DNA from: an uncultured Arenicella sp.
GTDB lineage: Bacteria; Pseudomonadota; Gammaproteobacteria; Arenicellales; Arenicellaceae
Assembly (NCBI GenBank): GCA_937974565.1
Contig: CALJWL010000013.1
Span: 50,673 to 114,672, forward strand
Length of the DNA stretch: 64,000 nt
Direction of reading: 5' to 3'
The position numbers were made by a program, and so were the translations under genes. The notes under the pieces are model-generated. The model saw only the letters and a list, made by a program, of their open reading frames with translations. It ran no database searches and was not told where the DNA came from. Numbering within the stretch: the first letter of the stretch is position 1; every line of letters begins with the position of its first letter. Positions 46,376 through 54,471 of this stretch are shown here, piece after piece.

Positions 46376-47377
46376 TTAACACTCCTCTGTAAAAAACGAA
46401 TAAGACTGGCTACTCTCATCGTTTCGACCCAACGTTCCTAAACTGAAGTTGTCTTCGATGGTTCTCAACAAGTTATAGTGATTATAGTAATCCGTTTGTG
46501 AACTGTTAATACCATCTAACACATCCTGCCCTAAGAGCAAGGTGTAAATTTGGTTCTCTTCGGTATACGGTCCATCCTCATCAAAGGTAAATACCATCAA
46601 GGTGCGCGGCGGAAACACCGACTCGACCTCGCCATCATTGATGATGGGGTACAGGCTCAAAAACCGTTCAAACCAGCTGGATATATTGCCGACTCGCGCC
46701 GCATTCGTTGGGTCCTTTTCATTCTCAACGGTATCTTGGCCGGGCGGCAATCCATGTCCATCGTTATATCGATCGGGCGTATACCAACTAAAGTTGGGTA
46801 ACCTGCCATTAAATACATCTCCTGCTAAGGTGGACGCGTCGACCACATTTTCAAGCCGACTGGAACGAGTGATGCTTGGAAATGAAATAAACGGATTGTG
46901 TCGACTCAAATAATACCAAGCATCTTGGTTTCCCGGCTGGTTGGTAAACTGATCTTTCTCCACTGCACCAAGGTCGGTTTTACTGCCGCCACGCCCAGCA
47001 CTGCCAGGCAGGTCTTCGATATAAGCGCGCCAAGTTAAACCCGCTTCTTCAAGTAAATCCACAATACTGCGTATTTCTAGCGGGTTTTGTCCCTCTTCGG
47101 AAACTTGCTGCGGTACATTGTCGCCCGCAAAGTTCCATCCACCGGCAGGCTCTTGGGTGCCGGGCCGAGTTTCAGTGTGGGGAAAGCCCAAAGTCGAACC
47201 CGCTATGGCAGCAATATAATTGGGTTGAGAGGGGTGGCAACAACCGTGGTTGTTCGAAAGGTAAACGCCTTTATCTCGTAATTCAGACATAAACGAATTT
47301 TTAAGAATATTCGTATCTGATTCGTTTTCACACATGATCACCATAATATGATCAAACCATTTGCCTTGTGTAGTCAT
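46376..47377 (-). CDS. Phosphoesterase (phospholipase C/acid phosphatase superfamily)
   Basis: Alkaline-phosphatase-like hydrolase of about 333 residues (PF04185 type). Metal-ligand motifs: FDHIMVIMCENESD, the nucleophile region NHGCCHPSQPNYIAAIAGSTLG, FSWYTPDRYNDGHG and TLMVFTFDEDGPY. I start at ATG 47377 (MTTQGKWFDHI) because GGAG lies nine bases upstream; the longer frame has no such site. No obvious signal peptide, so it may be cytoplasmic. Substrate unknown. A CCCTAATTAGG element overlaps its ribosome binding site, like those before the phasin genes. Confidence 0.85.
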   Translation of the reverse strand: MTTQGKWFDHIMVIMCENESDTNILKNSFMSELRDKGVYLSNNHGCCHPSQPNYIAAIAGSTLGFPHTETRPGTQEPAGGWNFAGDNVPQQVSEEGQNPLEIRSIVDLLEEAGLTWRAYIEDLPGSAGRGGSKTDLGAVEKDQFTNQPGNQDAWYYLSRHNPFISFPSITRSSRLENVVDASTLAGDVFNGRLPNFSWYTPDRYNDGHGLPPGQDTVENEKDPTNAARVGNISSWFERFLSLYPIINDGEVESVFPPRTLMVFTFDEDGPYTEENQIYTLLLGQDVLDGINSSQTDYYNHYNLLRTIEDNFSLGTLGRNDESSQSYSFFTEEC

Positions 47378-47671
47378 AGATTCGTTCTCCCTAATTAGGT
47401 TCTCTTCACTGTGCATCGACAGCAACATCTCTTGTTGAGCAAAACTACCTCATATTCATAGCACAAATACATTACACTCGATTACAAATCACGTGAAGCG
47501 TATGTGTTTATAACAGACCCTAACCACAAAAGCCGATCTTCAGCTGTTTCAACAAACGTGGTTTTTTACACTGCGGACAACCGCGTAGATATTTGGGCTT
47601 CAGCGCGTTTGACAATGATTTAGCGCTTGTTGGATAATCAAAAATTGTGTTTATATTTCCTAATATTCTGA

Positions 47672-48727
47672 ATGAAAATTTGCATCCTCGGTGGTAACGG
47701 TAACATTGGCAGCGCCATCGCCCGCTTGGCTTTAAAACAAGGTCACGACGTCACCTTGATTACTCGCACTGCTGGCAATCGCCATTTGACTGCTGGAGCA
47801 AGACACATTATTTGCGATCGCGATAACAAACAAGCGCTACAACAACAGCTCGGCGGATTAGAGTTTGATGTTTTAGTGGATCAGGTTTGCTTCGACATTG
47901 AGCAGGTCGAAATGTTGTTTGAAATCATGGGCGACAATCTAGGTCACTATATTTTCACCTCATCGTCGCAAGTTTATGAACGACCGTTTCAGTATTTACC
48001 AATCACTGAAGAACACCCGGCCGAACGCGCTAAAGAACTCGGCACCGGCTTTCGAAAACGGCGCGTGGAAAAATATTTGTTGCAACTTAAGGAACACAAT
48101 AAGGGCCCAAACTTCACCATCATTCGCCCCTCTCTCACCTTTGATAAAGAAATACTGCTAATCGGTTTTTTAGCCAAAGATTACACCCTTATCCATCGCT
48201 TAGAAAACCAATTACCATTAATGTGCCCAAATGCTGGTGAATCAATTTGGACCATCACCCACTCCGATGACATCGCTACCGGTTATGTTGGTTGCTTTGG
48301 TAATGTCGCCACTTACGGTGAAACCTATCACCTTACCAGCGACAACTATTACACTTGGAAGACCATTTTCAATACCACTGCCAACGTGTTCAACACCCCC
48401 CCACCCAACTTGGTGTACATCAATGGCGACGATTTACCCAAGCTAGTACCCGATGATCCGCGTATTAAAATCATCAAAACCGACAAGCAATATGCAGCCG
48501 TGTTTGATAACAGCAAAGCTAAGCGAGATATTTCGGGCTTCAACGCTAAAACTACTTTAGAAGAAATTTTGCAACAGACTAAACAGTGGTTTAAGGATCA
48601 CCCTAACAAGAAAACGATTAATGCTGAGGCCATGGCTTTGGAAACAAAGCTTTGCCAGGCAGTGCAAGAATATCAGCAGCAGGCAATAACGGATATTTAC
48701 AAGAAATTGAAGAAAACTGGCGAATAA
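47672..48727 (+). CDS. NAD-dependent epimerase/dehydratase-like SDR
   Basis: Extended/atypical SDR of 351 residues with the Rossmann motif CILGGNGNIGSAIARLALKQG. The usual YxxxK is not obvious: the segment SSSQVYERPFQYLPITEEH aligns where the YxxxK tyrosine would be, so catalysis may differ. It resembles chloroplast CSP41-type and isoflavone reductase-like proteins. Its start follows a 240-bp non-coding stretch, and no neighbour suggests its substrate. Confidence 0.8.
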   Translation: MKICILGGNGNIGSAIARLALKQGHDVTLITRTAGNRHLTAGARHIICDRDNKQALQQQLGGLEFDVLVDQVCFDIEQVEMLFEIMGDNLGHYIFTSSSQVYERPFQYLPITEEHPAERAKELGTGFRKRRVEKYLLQLKEHNKGPNFTIIRPSLTFDKEILLIGFLAKDYTLIHRLENQLPLMCPNAGESIWTITHSDDIATGYVGCFGNVATYGETYHLTSDNYYTWKTIFNTTANVFNTPPPNLVYINGDDLPKLVPDDPRIKIIKTDKQYAAVFDNSKAKRDISGFNAKTTLEEILQQTKQWFKDHPNKKTINAEAMALETKLCQAVQEYQQQAITDIYKKLKKTGE

Positions 48728-48788
48728 AATTAAACGCGTGAGAAGGCTTTAAGCCTCACAATGTCTGGCACTAAATTGCTTAGCAAGC

Positions 48789-48941
48789 CTACGCCCACAG
48801 ATAAGTATCGGCAATAGAAGTCTCACAACGCATAAAATTGCAGTGAATGAGACCGTGGCAGTTTGGACACAAGATAGTCGCATTATGCTCGTAGACATAA
48901 CAACAGGATAAAGTGTAAAAGCCTGAACTCGACCTCGCGCT
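48789..48941 (-). pseudogene. Remnant of an HNH endonuclease (C-terminal fragment)
   Basis: On the minus strand an open segment of 50 codons, bounded by a stop and lacking a start, reads CCYVYEHNATILCPNCHGLI followed by HCN. The N-x(4)-CPNCHxLIH pattern is the C-terminal zinc and HNH half of many phage and restriction HNH nucleases. The N-terminal half with the first catalytic histidine is missing, so it cannot be active. Confidence 0.6.
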
Positions 48942-49083
48942 TCAAAAATCGAGGTTAAACGAAGTCTGACAACTGGGCTTTGCTTTTTAAAAAGGCAGAA
49001 TCATACTCATGTCAGCCATTCAGGTGAGCGCTAAATCAAGAGTCAAGAATTAAGTAAGCGACGTTGATTGATTACATATACAA

Positions 49084-49103
49084 ATATCGGTATATTTCGA
49101 TAT
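49084..49103. promoter_or_regulatory. Palindrome at the ArsR gene start
   Basis: ATATCG (49084-49089) and CGATAT (49098-49103) form an inverted repeat in an AT-rich context, one base before the ATG at 49104. Position and AT-rich dyad suit an ArsR-family autoregulatory operator. Confidence 0.55.
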
Positions 49104-49406
49104 ATGAATTTAGAGAAAATCATTAATGCCCTAAACAATCCCACTCGTCGCAACATTGTCAGTTGGCTAAGAGACCGGTCTAACTTTCCACCTGCGTTGC
49201 CAGAACATGCCGATTTGGAAGGGGTCTGTGTTGCATATATTCAGGAAAAGGCGGGCTTATCACAATCGACTATTTCGAACTATATGGGATTGTTGAAGGA
49301 TGCTGGTTTAGTCAACTCCGAGCGCCACGGCCAATGGACGTTTTACAGTCGAAATGAGAGTGCTATTCAGGCATTCATTTCTGCGGTAGAGAAAGAACTT
49401 ATTTAG
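49104..49406 (+). CDS. ArsR/SmtB-family transcriptional regulator
   Basis: Winged-helix repressor of 100 residues. The start is set at ATG 49104 (MNLEKIINALNNPTRRNIVS), which aligns with ArsR N-termini; the longer TTG start has no support. The recognition helix is QEKAGLSQSTISNYMGLLKDAGLV. There is one cysteine (GVCVAY), so metal sensing of the classic type is uncertain; it may sense a reactive compound. The OYE-type gene begins 11 bp after its stop, so it is the likely target. Confidence 0.9.
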   Translation: MNLEKIINALNNPTRRNIVSWLRDRSNFPPALPEHADLEGVCVAYIQEKAGLSQSTISNYMGLLKDAGLVNSERHGQWTFYSRNESAIQAFISAVEKELI

Positions 49407-49417
49407 TAAGAAATCAA

Positions 49418-50620
49418 ATGACTGAATTAGCGAAGTCAAATCATGTGCTCGGACAACCATTAGAGCTTCCTTGTGGTGTGATTCTTAAAAACCGACTCAC
49501 AAAGTCGGCAATGTCTGATTCTCTCGGGGACGGAACGGGTGATCCAACTGAGACGCAAATCCGACTTTACGAGAGATGGGCCGAAGGTGGAGTCGCCTTA
49601 TCATTAATTGGTGAAGTGCAAGGAGATTATCGCTACCCAGAGAAGCCAGGCAATCTAGTATTGGACTCGAGGTCCAATCAGGACGCTTTAAAGTCTTTAG
49701 CCAGTAGAGGTCAGGTTCGGGGGACGCATTTGTGGCCACAACTTGGCCATGCCGGTGCGCTTTCACATTTACCGATTAGTCGTCCAAAGGGGCCTTCCGC
49801 ACTAGATGTAGAAGGCCTTCAATGCGAAGGTATGTCTGTCACCGATATTCAGGCGTTACCTAGTATTTACGCAAGGGCAGCAACAATTGCACAGTCCTCT
49901 GGATTCGGGGGTGTGCAAATTCATGCAGGCCACGGGTTTCTATTTAGCCAGTTTCTTTCACCGCTATTTAACCACCGAACTGACGCATACGGTGGTTCAA
50001 TCGAAGCACGATTCAACATAATACGTAAAGTGATAGACGAGGTAAGACGAACTGTCGGGCCGACATTTCCAATCGGGATCAGGATTAACTCGACAGATAA
50101 CTTGGAAGGAGGACTGACAAACAGTGATGCGCTGGAGATTGTTCGTATTCTTGACGGAACATCAATAGATTTGATTGATATTAGTGGCGGCACCTATTTC
50201 CCTGGAGCGAAATCAAGCTCTGACAGCGCTTGTGATGGTAGCGCATATTTCACAACCTTTGCTCAAAGTGCTAAAGAAGTAACCGACAAACCTATAATGG
50301 CAACAGGCGGGTTCAGAAAACGCGACCAGGCGATAGATGCTATAGAATCTGGCGCTGTTGATATGGTGAGTTTAGCGCGCGCAATGGTACTAAACCCACG
50401 GCTGGCGAAAACTTGGTTGAATAAGGGTGGCGATGACCCTGAGTTCCCAACTTTTAATTCACCACCTTACGGAGGTCTGACGGCTTGGTACTCTATGCGA
50501 ATAACTGCACTTGGGGAAGATAGAGAGAATGAGTTTACCCTTGACCCTCATTCTGCAATAAAAACCTATGAAAAACGCGATGCACAACGTTGTATTAAAT
50601 GGTTAGAGAAGTACTCTTAA
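49418..50620 (+). CDS. Old Yellow Enzyme-type NADH:flavin oxidoreductase
   Basis: FMN oxidoreductase of 400 residues. Landmarks: LKNRLTKSAMSDSLGDG near the N-terminus, VQIHAGHGFLFSQFLSPLFNHRTDAYGG with the substrate-binding HxGH pair, and GGFRKRDQAIDAIESGAVDMVSLARAM. It is the second gene of an ArsR-OYE operon. Such pairs usually respond to electrophiles or unsaturated carbonyls. It is distinct from the OYE-type gene at 42.6 kb in sequence and context. Confidence 0.9.
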   Translation: MTELAKSNHVLGQPLELPCGVILKNRLTKSAMSDSLGDGTGDPTETQIRLYERWAEGGVALSLIGEVQGDYRYPEKPGNLVLDSRSNQDALKSLASRGQVRGTHLWPQLGHAGALSHLPISRPKGPSALDVEGLQCEGMSVTDIQALPSIYARAATIAQSSGFGGVQIHAGHGFLFSQFLSPLFNHRTDAYGGSIEARFNIIRKVIDEVRRTVGPTFPIGIRINSTDNLEGGLTNSDALEIVRILDGTSIDLIDISGGTYFPGAKSSSDSACDGSAYFTTFAQSAKEVTDKPIMATGGFRKRDQAIDAIESGAVDMVSLARAMVLNPRLAKTWLNKGGDDPEFPTFNSPPYGGLTAWYSMRITALGEDRENEFTLDPHSAIKTYEKRDAQRCIKWLEKYS

Positions 50621-50762
50621 ACTGAGACCTAGAACTAATTTAAAGCTAACGAATCACCGCTCCGGGTAATTTTCTGCCAATTCATCCATCATTAGTTGCC
50701 AGACAATATCTGAACTCGGAAGTAGGTTTTGTCAGATCAAATTCAAGTTTTTACAGATAAAG

Positions 50763-50800
50763 AAAGGTCGTGGTATATCAACCACGGCCTTTCGTTTTTT
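50763..50800 (+). terminator. Bidirectional intrinsic terminator
   Basis: AAAGGTCGTGG (50763-50773) pairs with CCACGGCCTTT (50782-50792), one wobble pair, followed by CGTTTTTT. On the minus strand TTTCTTTATC follows. It separates the convergent OYE and phasin genes. Confidence 0.9.
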
Positions 50801-50837
50801 AACGGAAAGGTTGCTACTTCAATTTTGCGATTAAGTT

Positions 50838-51569
50838 CTATTTTTTACCGCGCAATTTTTTACCAATCTCTTCCACTTTTTCAGCGGCTTCGCGTAGACG
50901 TTCTGGAATATCTACGAAAGACGATAAGCCGCCACCAAAGCGCGTGCGAAACTCTTCAACTCGATCTTCTAGGGTTTCACGGCCTTTGCTTACTTGACCT
51001 TCAATATCGCTTTGGATGTCTTGACCGCGTTTTACCAGCTCAGTAAACACTTTTTGGCCTTCTTCGTTGATTTCTTCCGCTTTATCTTGAATATCGTCGT
51101 AGCGCTCTGACAGCTCTTCGTAAGCGCGTGAATATGCACCAAGACCGGCTAACCAAATATTTTTCGCCAAGGCTTCGGCTTTATCGCCTGTTTCATTCAA
51201 ACCTTCTAAGTTTTCTTTAAACATGACTTGCAGTTGATCGATTCTAGATTCAACTTTTACTGCTTCGGCTTTCGTTACTTTTTTAGCGGCCTTTTTGACG
51301 CTGGAGGCTTTCTTAGCCACCTTCTTAACCGCTTTCTTTTTCACAGTCGTTGCTTTTTTGGCTACTTTTTTCGTGACCTTTTTCACAACAGGCTTGGCTT
51401 CTTTTGTTTTCTTAGCCACTTTTTTGACCGCCTTTTTAGCCACCTTCTTGGTCGTTTTCTTAGACGCTTTTTTAGTGGCCTTTTTCGCTACCACTGCTTT
51501 CGCTGGTGTAGCCTCTTTTTGCTCAACAGGCTTAGTTTCTGCTACTGGAGTGTTCTTTTCGTCTGCCAT
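50838..51569 (-). CDS. Phasin with Lys/Ala-rich N-terminal tail
   Basis: PHA granule-associated protein of 243 residues, PhaI/PhaF type. About the first 110 residues are a histone H1-like Lys/Ala repeat (KKVAKKAVKKVAKKTKEAKP), and the C-terminal part is the phasin coiled coil with AKNIWLAGLGAYSRAYEEL. In Pseudomonas PhaF the basic domain is C-terminal, so the domain order is reversed. The start is ATG 51569, with AGGTGA at good spacing. A CCCTAATTAGAA element lies about 80 bp upstream. The tail may bind DNA and help distribute granules. Confidence 0.88.
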   Translation of the reverse strand: MADEKNTPVAETKPVEQKEATPAKAVVAKKATKKASKKTTKKVAKKAVKKVAKKTKEAKPVVKKVTKKVAKKATTVKKKAVKKVAKKASSVKKAAKKVTKAEAVKVESRIDQLQVMFKENLEGLNETGDKAEALAKNIWLAGLGAYSRAYEELSERYDDIQDKAEEINEEGQKVFTELVKRGQDIQSDIEGQVSKGRETLEDRVEEFRTRFGGGLSSFVDIPERLREAAEKVEEIGKKLRGKK

Positions 51570-51650
51570 TGGGGTCACCTAATAAATTAACAGTAAAACA
51601 ATTGGTTGTTTCTCATGGCGCGATTGTAGCGAGAGGGCCTAGAAAGTACC

Positions 51651-51662
51651 CCCTAATTAGAA
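51651..51662. promoter_or_regulatory. Conserved element CCCTAATTAGAA before phasin 1
   Basis: Identical to the 12 bases before phasin 2 at 53393-53404. It includes the palindrome CTAATTAG and lies 22 bases upstream of a minus-strand TACAAT (51623-51628). Confidence 0.6.
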
Positions 51663-51690
51663 TGACGATTCTAAATTGTATTTTATGAAT

Positions 51691-51969
51691 TCAATCAAGA
51701 TAATCATCCAACACCTTATTCATTTCAGCTTCCATTTGTGGCGCAAAGGCACGCGCCATAATTCCTAGCTTTACATTAACAACCAGTTCATCGGGTTTTG
51801 GCTCTACCATGGCATTCACGCCGGCTGTGTGCTTATAGGAATAATGGCTCCCAACCGCTTGATAGTTGCCGCCAAATTTATCAACCAACTTATTCAACAA
51901 CTCCTCTGCTATATTTTGACAACTCTCTTCACCTAATTTGTGTGGTCTGCACACTCGGATATTGCTCAC
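51691..51969 (-). CDS. Polyhydroxyalkanoic acid system family protein
   Basis: Small protein of 92 residues with the family pattern RPHKLGEESCQNIAEELLN and a C-terminal helix QMEAEMNKVLDDYLD (PHA_gran_rgn/TIGR02610). The start is GTG 51969, eight bases after GGAG. It sits between the first phasin and the TetR regulator on the same strand, the expected place in a PHA granule locus. Biochemical role not known. Confidence 0.85.
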   Translation of the reverse strand: MSNIRVCRPHKLGEESCQNIAEELLNKLVDKFGGNYQAVGSHYSYKHTAGVNAMVEPKPDELVVNVKLGIMARAFAPQMEAEMNKVLDDYLD

Positions 51970-52026
51970 TGGTATTCTCCGGTCATTATTTATTGGCTTC
52001 TTAATTTGTTCAATTACACTGGCTAA

Positions 52027-52629
52027 TCAGTCTTCTATAAATGGTAAAAAATGCAGATACAAATGCTCTTCAATGGTGCTATTAATACTCTTGCAGGGGC
52101 CACTGAGGTCACTATCCTCATTCAACAACTCATCGTAGCTACCGAAATGAATTAATGTGTAAAGCAGGTTACCCGCCAATAGCTTTGCCGCACTGGAAGA
52201 GTCTGTAACGTTGGCTTTGTCCATCACTAAACCAACCAAGCCGATTAAGGTCTGGTGCAACAAGCTTAACAATTTTTGTATGGAGCTGCGCAAGCCGAGG
52301 TAACGTTCATGTATACCAAGAAGGTCTTGACTGATAAAACAAAACTGTTGGAGTATTTGTGAGATCACACTCAAGCCTGCAAGGGTTTCTTTTGTATCAC
52401 CGCGCGCTTGCGATGCGATTTCTTGCAATGCCACTAACACTCGCGCATGAAACTGCGCATAAAGTTCTTCAACAACCTCTTCTTTGCCTTTGAAGTGGTA
52501 ATACAAATTACCTGGGCTGATGTTCATTTCGTGCGCTAGATCAACACTAGTGACAATGCTCTCACCACGCTCGTTGAGCAATACCAGTGCCACCTCTAAG
52601 ATCAAATCACGTGTACGCATTTTAGCCAT
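52027..52629 (-). CDS. TetR-family regulator, PhaD-like
   Basis: Repressor of 200 residues. N-terminal helix-turn-helix: VTSVDLAHEMNISPGNLYYHFKGKEEVVEELYAQF. The C-terminal part is helical. The location between two phasin genes and 58 bp upstream of the PHA-system protein matches PhaD, which controls the pha cluster in Pseudomonas. No PHA synthase or depolymerase gene is in the window. The CTAATTAG element before both phasins is a candidate target, but nothing connects them directly. Confidence 0.87.
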   Translation of the reverse strand: MAKMRTRDLILEVALVLLNERGESIVTSVDLAHEMNISPGNLYYHFKGKEEVVEELYAQFHARVLVALQEIASQARGDTKETLAGLSVISQILQQFCFISQDLLGIHERYLGLRSSIQKLLSLLHQTLIGLVGLVMDKANVTDSSSAAKLLAGNLLYTLIHFGSYDELLNEDSDLSGPCKSINSTIEEHLYLHFLPFIED

Positions 52630-52707
52630 GTAGGCAGTGTAACAATAGTTTTGGTGTTAAGACCAGCCTTGTGTAGGCGTTATCCTTAAACGCTGTTTCC
52701 TTAGCAT

Positions 52708-52738
52708 AAAAAAGGCTCAGTAATTGATGAGCCTTTTT
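52708..52738 (-). terminator. Intrinsic terminator of phasin 2
   Basis: AAGGCTCA (52712-52719) and TGAGCCTT (52728-52735) form the stem. On the minus strand TTTTTT follows; the plus-strand side also has TTTTT. Confidence 0.88.
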
Positions 52739-52810
52739 ACCAATATTTTGAATGACTTAAGAGTTAAGACTCGTAATATCATTGAAAATTTTCATCTGAA
52801 AACCAGCCTT

Positions 52811-53323
52811 TTAAGCTGTCTTTTTCAAGCCTTGGCGCAAACCATCAAGACGATCAGAAAGATCTTCCCAACGAGCTTTCACGTCTACAACTTCAGACAC
52901 TTTACTGCGTGCTTCCTCGATTTTTTCTTCGATACTGACTCGGCCTTCTTTCAAGCGAGCTTGCGCTTCGTCTTGAACTTTTTCACCACGATCAACAAGA
53001 TCTTGCACGTCTTTATTCAGTTTAGTGTAACGAGCCTGAACTTGTTCACTTACTTTGTTTGCACGAGTTGAAACTTCTTCAACCGCGTAGCCGGCTGCGC
53101 CCAAATACGCAAACCAAACGTTTTTTGCTACGTCTTGCGCTTGCTCAACGTTTTTACTCACTTTAGCGAATACGCTTTCAGCGGCGGTTTCCACTGCATT
53201 TTCAACGGCGTCCACGGCCTCAATTACTTCTTTCTTGGCTTTAACTGACGCCTTTTTTACCGGTGTCTTTTTAGCTGTAGTTTTTTTTGCAGGTGTCTTT
53301 TTTACGGTGTCTTTAGCGGCCAT
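52811..53323 (-). CDS. Phasin with basic N-terminal tail (second copy)
   Basis: PHA granule protein of 170 residues. A shorter Lys/Ala/Thr tail (KKTPAKKTTAKKTPVKKAS, residues 8-26) precedes a phasin coiled coil with AKNVWFAYLGAAGYAVEEV, clearly the paralogue of the phasin at 50.8 kb (AKN-I/V-W-x-A-x-LGA). Start has GGGAG six bases upstream. A terminator follows the stop. The shared CCCTAATTAGAA element lies 70 bp before the start, 20 bases from a TATAAA. Confidence 0.9.
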   Translation of the reverse strand: MAAKDTVKKTPAKKTTAKKTPVKKASVKAKKEVIEAVDAVENAVETAAESVFAKVSKNVEQAQDVAKNVWFAYLGAAGYAVEEVSTRANKVSEQVQARYTKLNKDVQDLVDRGEKVQDEAQARLKEGRVSIEEKIEEARSKVSEVVDVKARWEDLSDRLDGLRQGLKKTA

Positions 53324-53726
53324 GATGGTCTCCCAAAATTTAGTGAATTGCTTCGATGGCTGAAAGTTTATACGAGCGTTTTAGAATCCTCTCCCTAATT
53401 AGAAAAGAGTTTCTAAAAGAAGGGCTGGCCGTAGTAGCGCATAGCTGATTTCACGATGTTTAATCCGCTTTTTTACCAATTCATGGCTTCACGATTAACA
53501 GCCCAGAGGGCGTTGAGCCCCCTGTAACAAGGTCGAAATAATTAGGCCTTGCGCCTCCACTCAAATGTTCTCCAAAATCATGCCGAAATGGCGCGACGAC
53601 TATTTCAACATCAAGCCTTGAGCTTATTTCAAGGCGTTCAGTCGTGGTTACTGTTTCATCATAATTGATCACTAAACTAACCGCCTGTTTAACTTAACTC
53701 AACGTTGCTGCAATAATGCTGAGTGG
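53324..53726. other. Intergenic region at the border of the accessory part
   Basis: Contains the CTAATTAG element (53393-53404) and a 63-codon minus-strand reading frame (53481-53672) that I do not trust. Nothing else is recognisable. Confidence 0.4.
53393..53404. promoter_or_regulatory. Conserved element CCCTAATTAGAA before phasin 2
   Basis: Same 12 bases as at 51651-51662, 20 bases upstream of the minus-strand TATAAA (about 53367-53372). Confidence 0.6.
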
Positions 53727-54320
53727 TTAACTGTATTCACCGGAAATTTGCTTGTAGTGAATGTCTACCACATTTTCATACGGAATTTTTTCGGTGTGAA
53801 AAAACCAGTTATTTGAATGATCAGTGAAATTTCCTTCTATTATCTTAATTCGTTCGTACTCAATACGCTCATCGCTTAGGTGCTGTATCCCAAAAGGGTA
53901 ACTCGCCGAGTGAATAATAGCCGCGTTCCAATAGTCTAATTCAGCGGCATCTCTGCCACGCATTAAATCGCGAGTAAGTAATCTATCAAAAAGTTGCTGA
54001 TGTGAGAGCATTCGCGAGTCTCTTTCAATATCGAGTACAATCATCGCCTCTGATTGATCGAACATACGCACTATTCTGGTTCCATTAGTGTTTTTTGATA
54101 CACCCTCAGGGTAATGTTGCGCCGCTGACGGAAATTCAGGGTCTTGCCCTTCTACCAGTATTTCGCCTCGTATAATCCCTAGCCCCTCAGAGCAAGGGCG
54201 ATTGGTCAATGAAACCACTTTAAAATCGGAAATATCTTGATAAGGAGTTAACCCGGGTAATAGGCCGTACTCTTCAATAGAGGGTAGATTTTTTGCTTGA
54301 GTAAAGTGGTAGACGATCAT
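53727..54320 (-). CDS. Orphan protein with DarT-like N-terminal motif
   Basis: Protein of 197 residues, start at ATG 54320. The N-terminus MIVYHFTQAKNLPSIEEYGL, with the following LPG, resembles the opening of DarT/DUF4433-type ADP-ribosyltransferases (YHxT...NLxSILxxGL), and VVSLTNRP is a plausible second strand; the rest is not recognisable. There is no adjacent antitoxin such as DarG, so it is not a typical toxin-antitoxin pair. A perfect 10-bp inverted repeat lies 34-57 bases upstream of the start. The ART assignment is a hypothesis. Confidence 0.6.
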   Translation of the reverse strand: MIVYHFTQAKNLPSIEEYGLLPGLTPYQDISDFKVVSLTNRPCSEGLGIIRGEILVEGQDPEFPSAAQHYPEGVSKNTNGTRIVRMFDQSEAMIVLDIERDSRMLSHQQLFDRLLTRDLMRGRDAAELDYWNAAIIHSASYPFGIQHLSDERIEYERIKIIEGNFTDHSNNWFFHTEKIPYENVVDIHYKQISGEYS

Positions 54321-54353
54321 TCTATCAAGTGTATTTGTAAGCCTGACTTGAAC

Positions 54354-54377
54354 CCAAGTGTACTTTAGTACACTTGG
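54354..54377. promoter_or_regulatory. Perfect inverted repeat upstream of the DarT-like gene
   Basis: CCAAGTGTAC (54354-54363) and GTACACTTGG (54368-54377) with a TTTA loop. CAAGTGTA occurs once more at 54326-54333 next to the start, and the first arm can also pair with ACTTG at 54346-54350, giving two alternative hairpins. Confidence 0.65.
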
Positions 54378-54471
54378 AGTAAGATCGCACATTTATCTAT
54401 ACTGATGAACTGGGTCAGTTTCATATTAGCCTGTTATCAGGGCCCACAAGTTGAAAAACAGTTAGAGTATT

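Larger units (their letters stand above)
48728..49103. other. Intergenic region with a gene remnant and ArsR operator
   Basis: Holds a small bulged hairpin (48738-48759), the fragment of an HNH nuclease on the minus strand, and a palindrome at the ArsR start. Confidence 0.6.

Noticed and set aside
51228..51590. 120-codon plus-strand frame rich in Phe and Leu opposite phasin 1
   Set aside because: It is the antisense shadow of the Lys-rich phasin tail.
53481..53672. 63-codon minus-strand frame after the phasin region
   Set aside because: No ribosome site, domain or conserved neighbour; too short to support.
54340..54392. Possible tRNA T-arm (GGGTTCAAGTC on the minus strand)
   Set aside because: The arm does not close with five pairs and there is no anticodon or acceptor stem.
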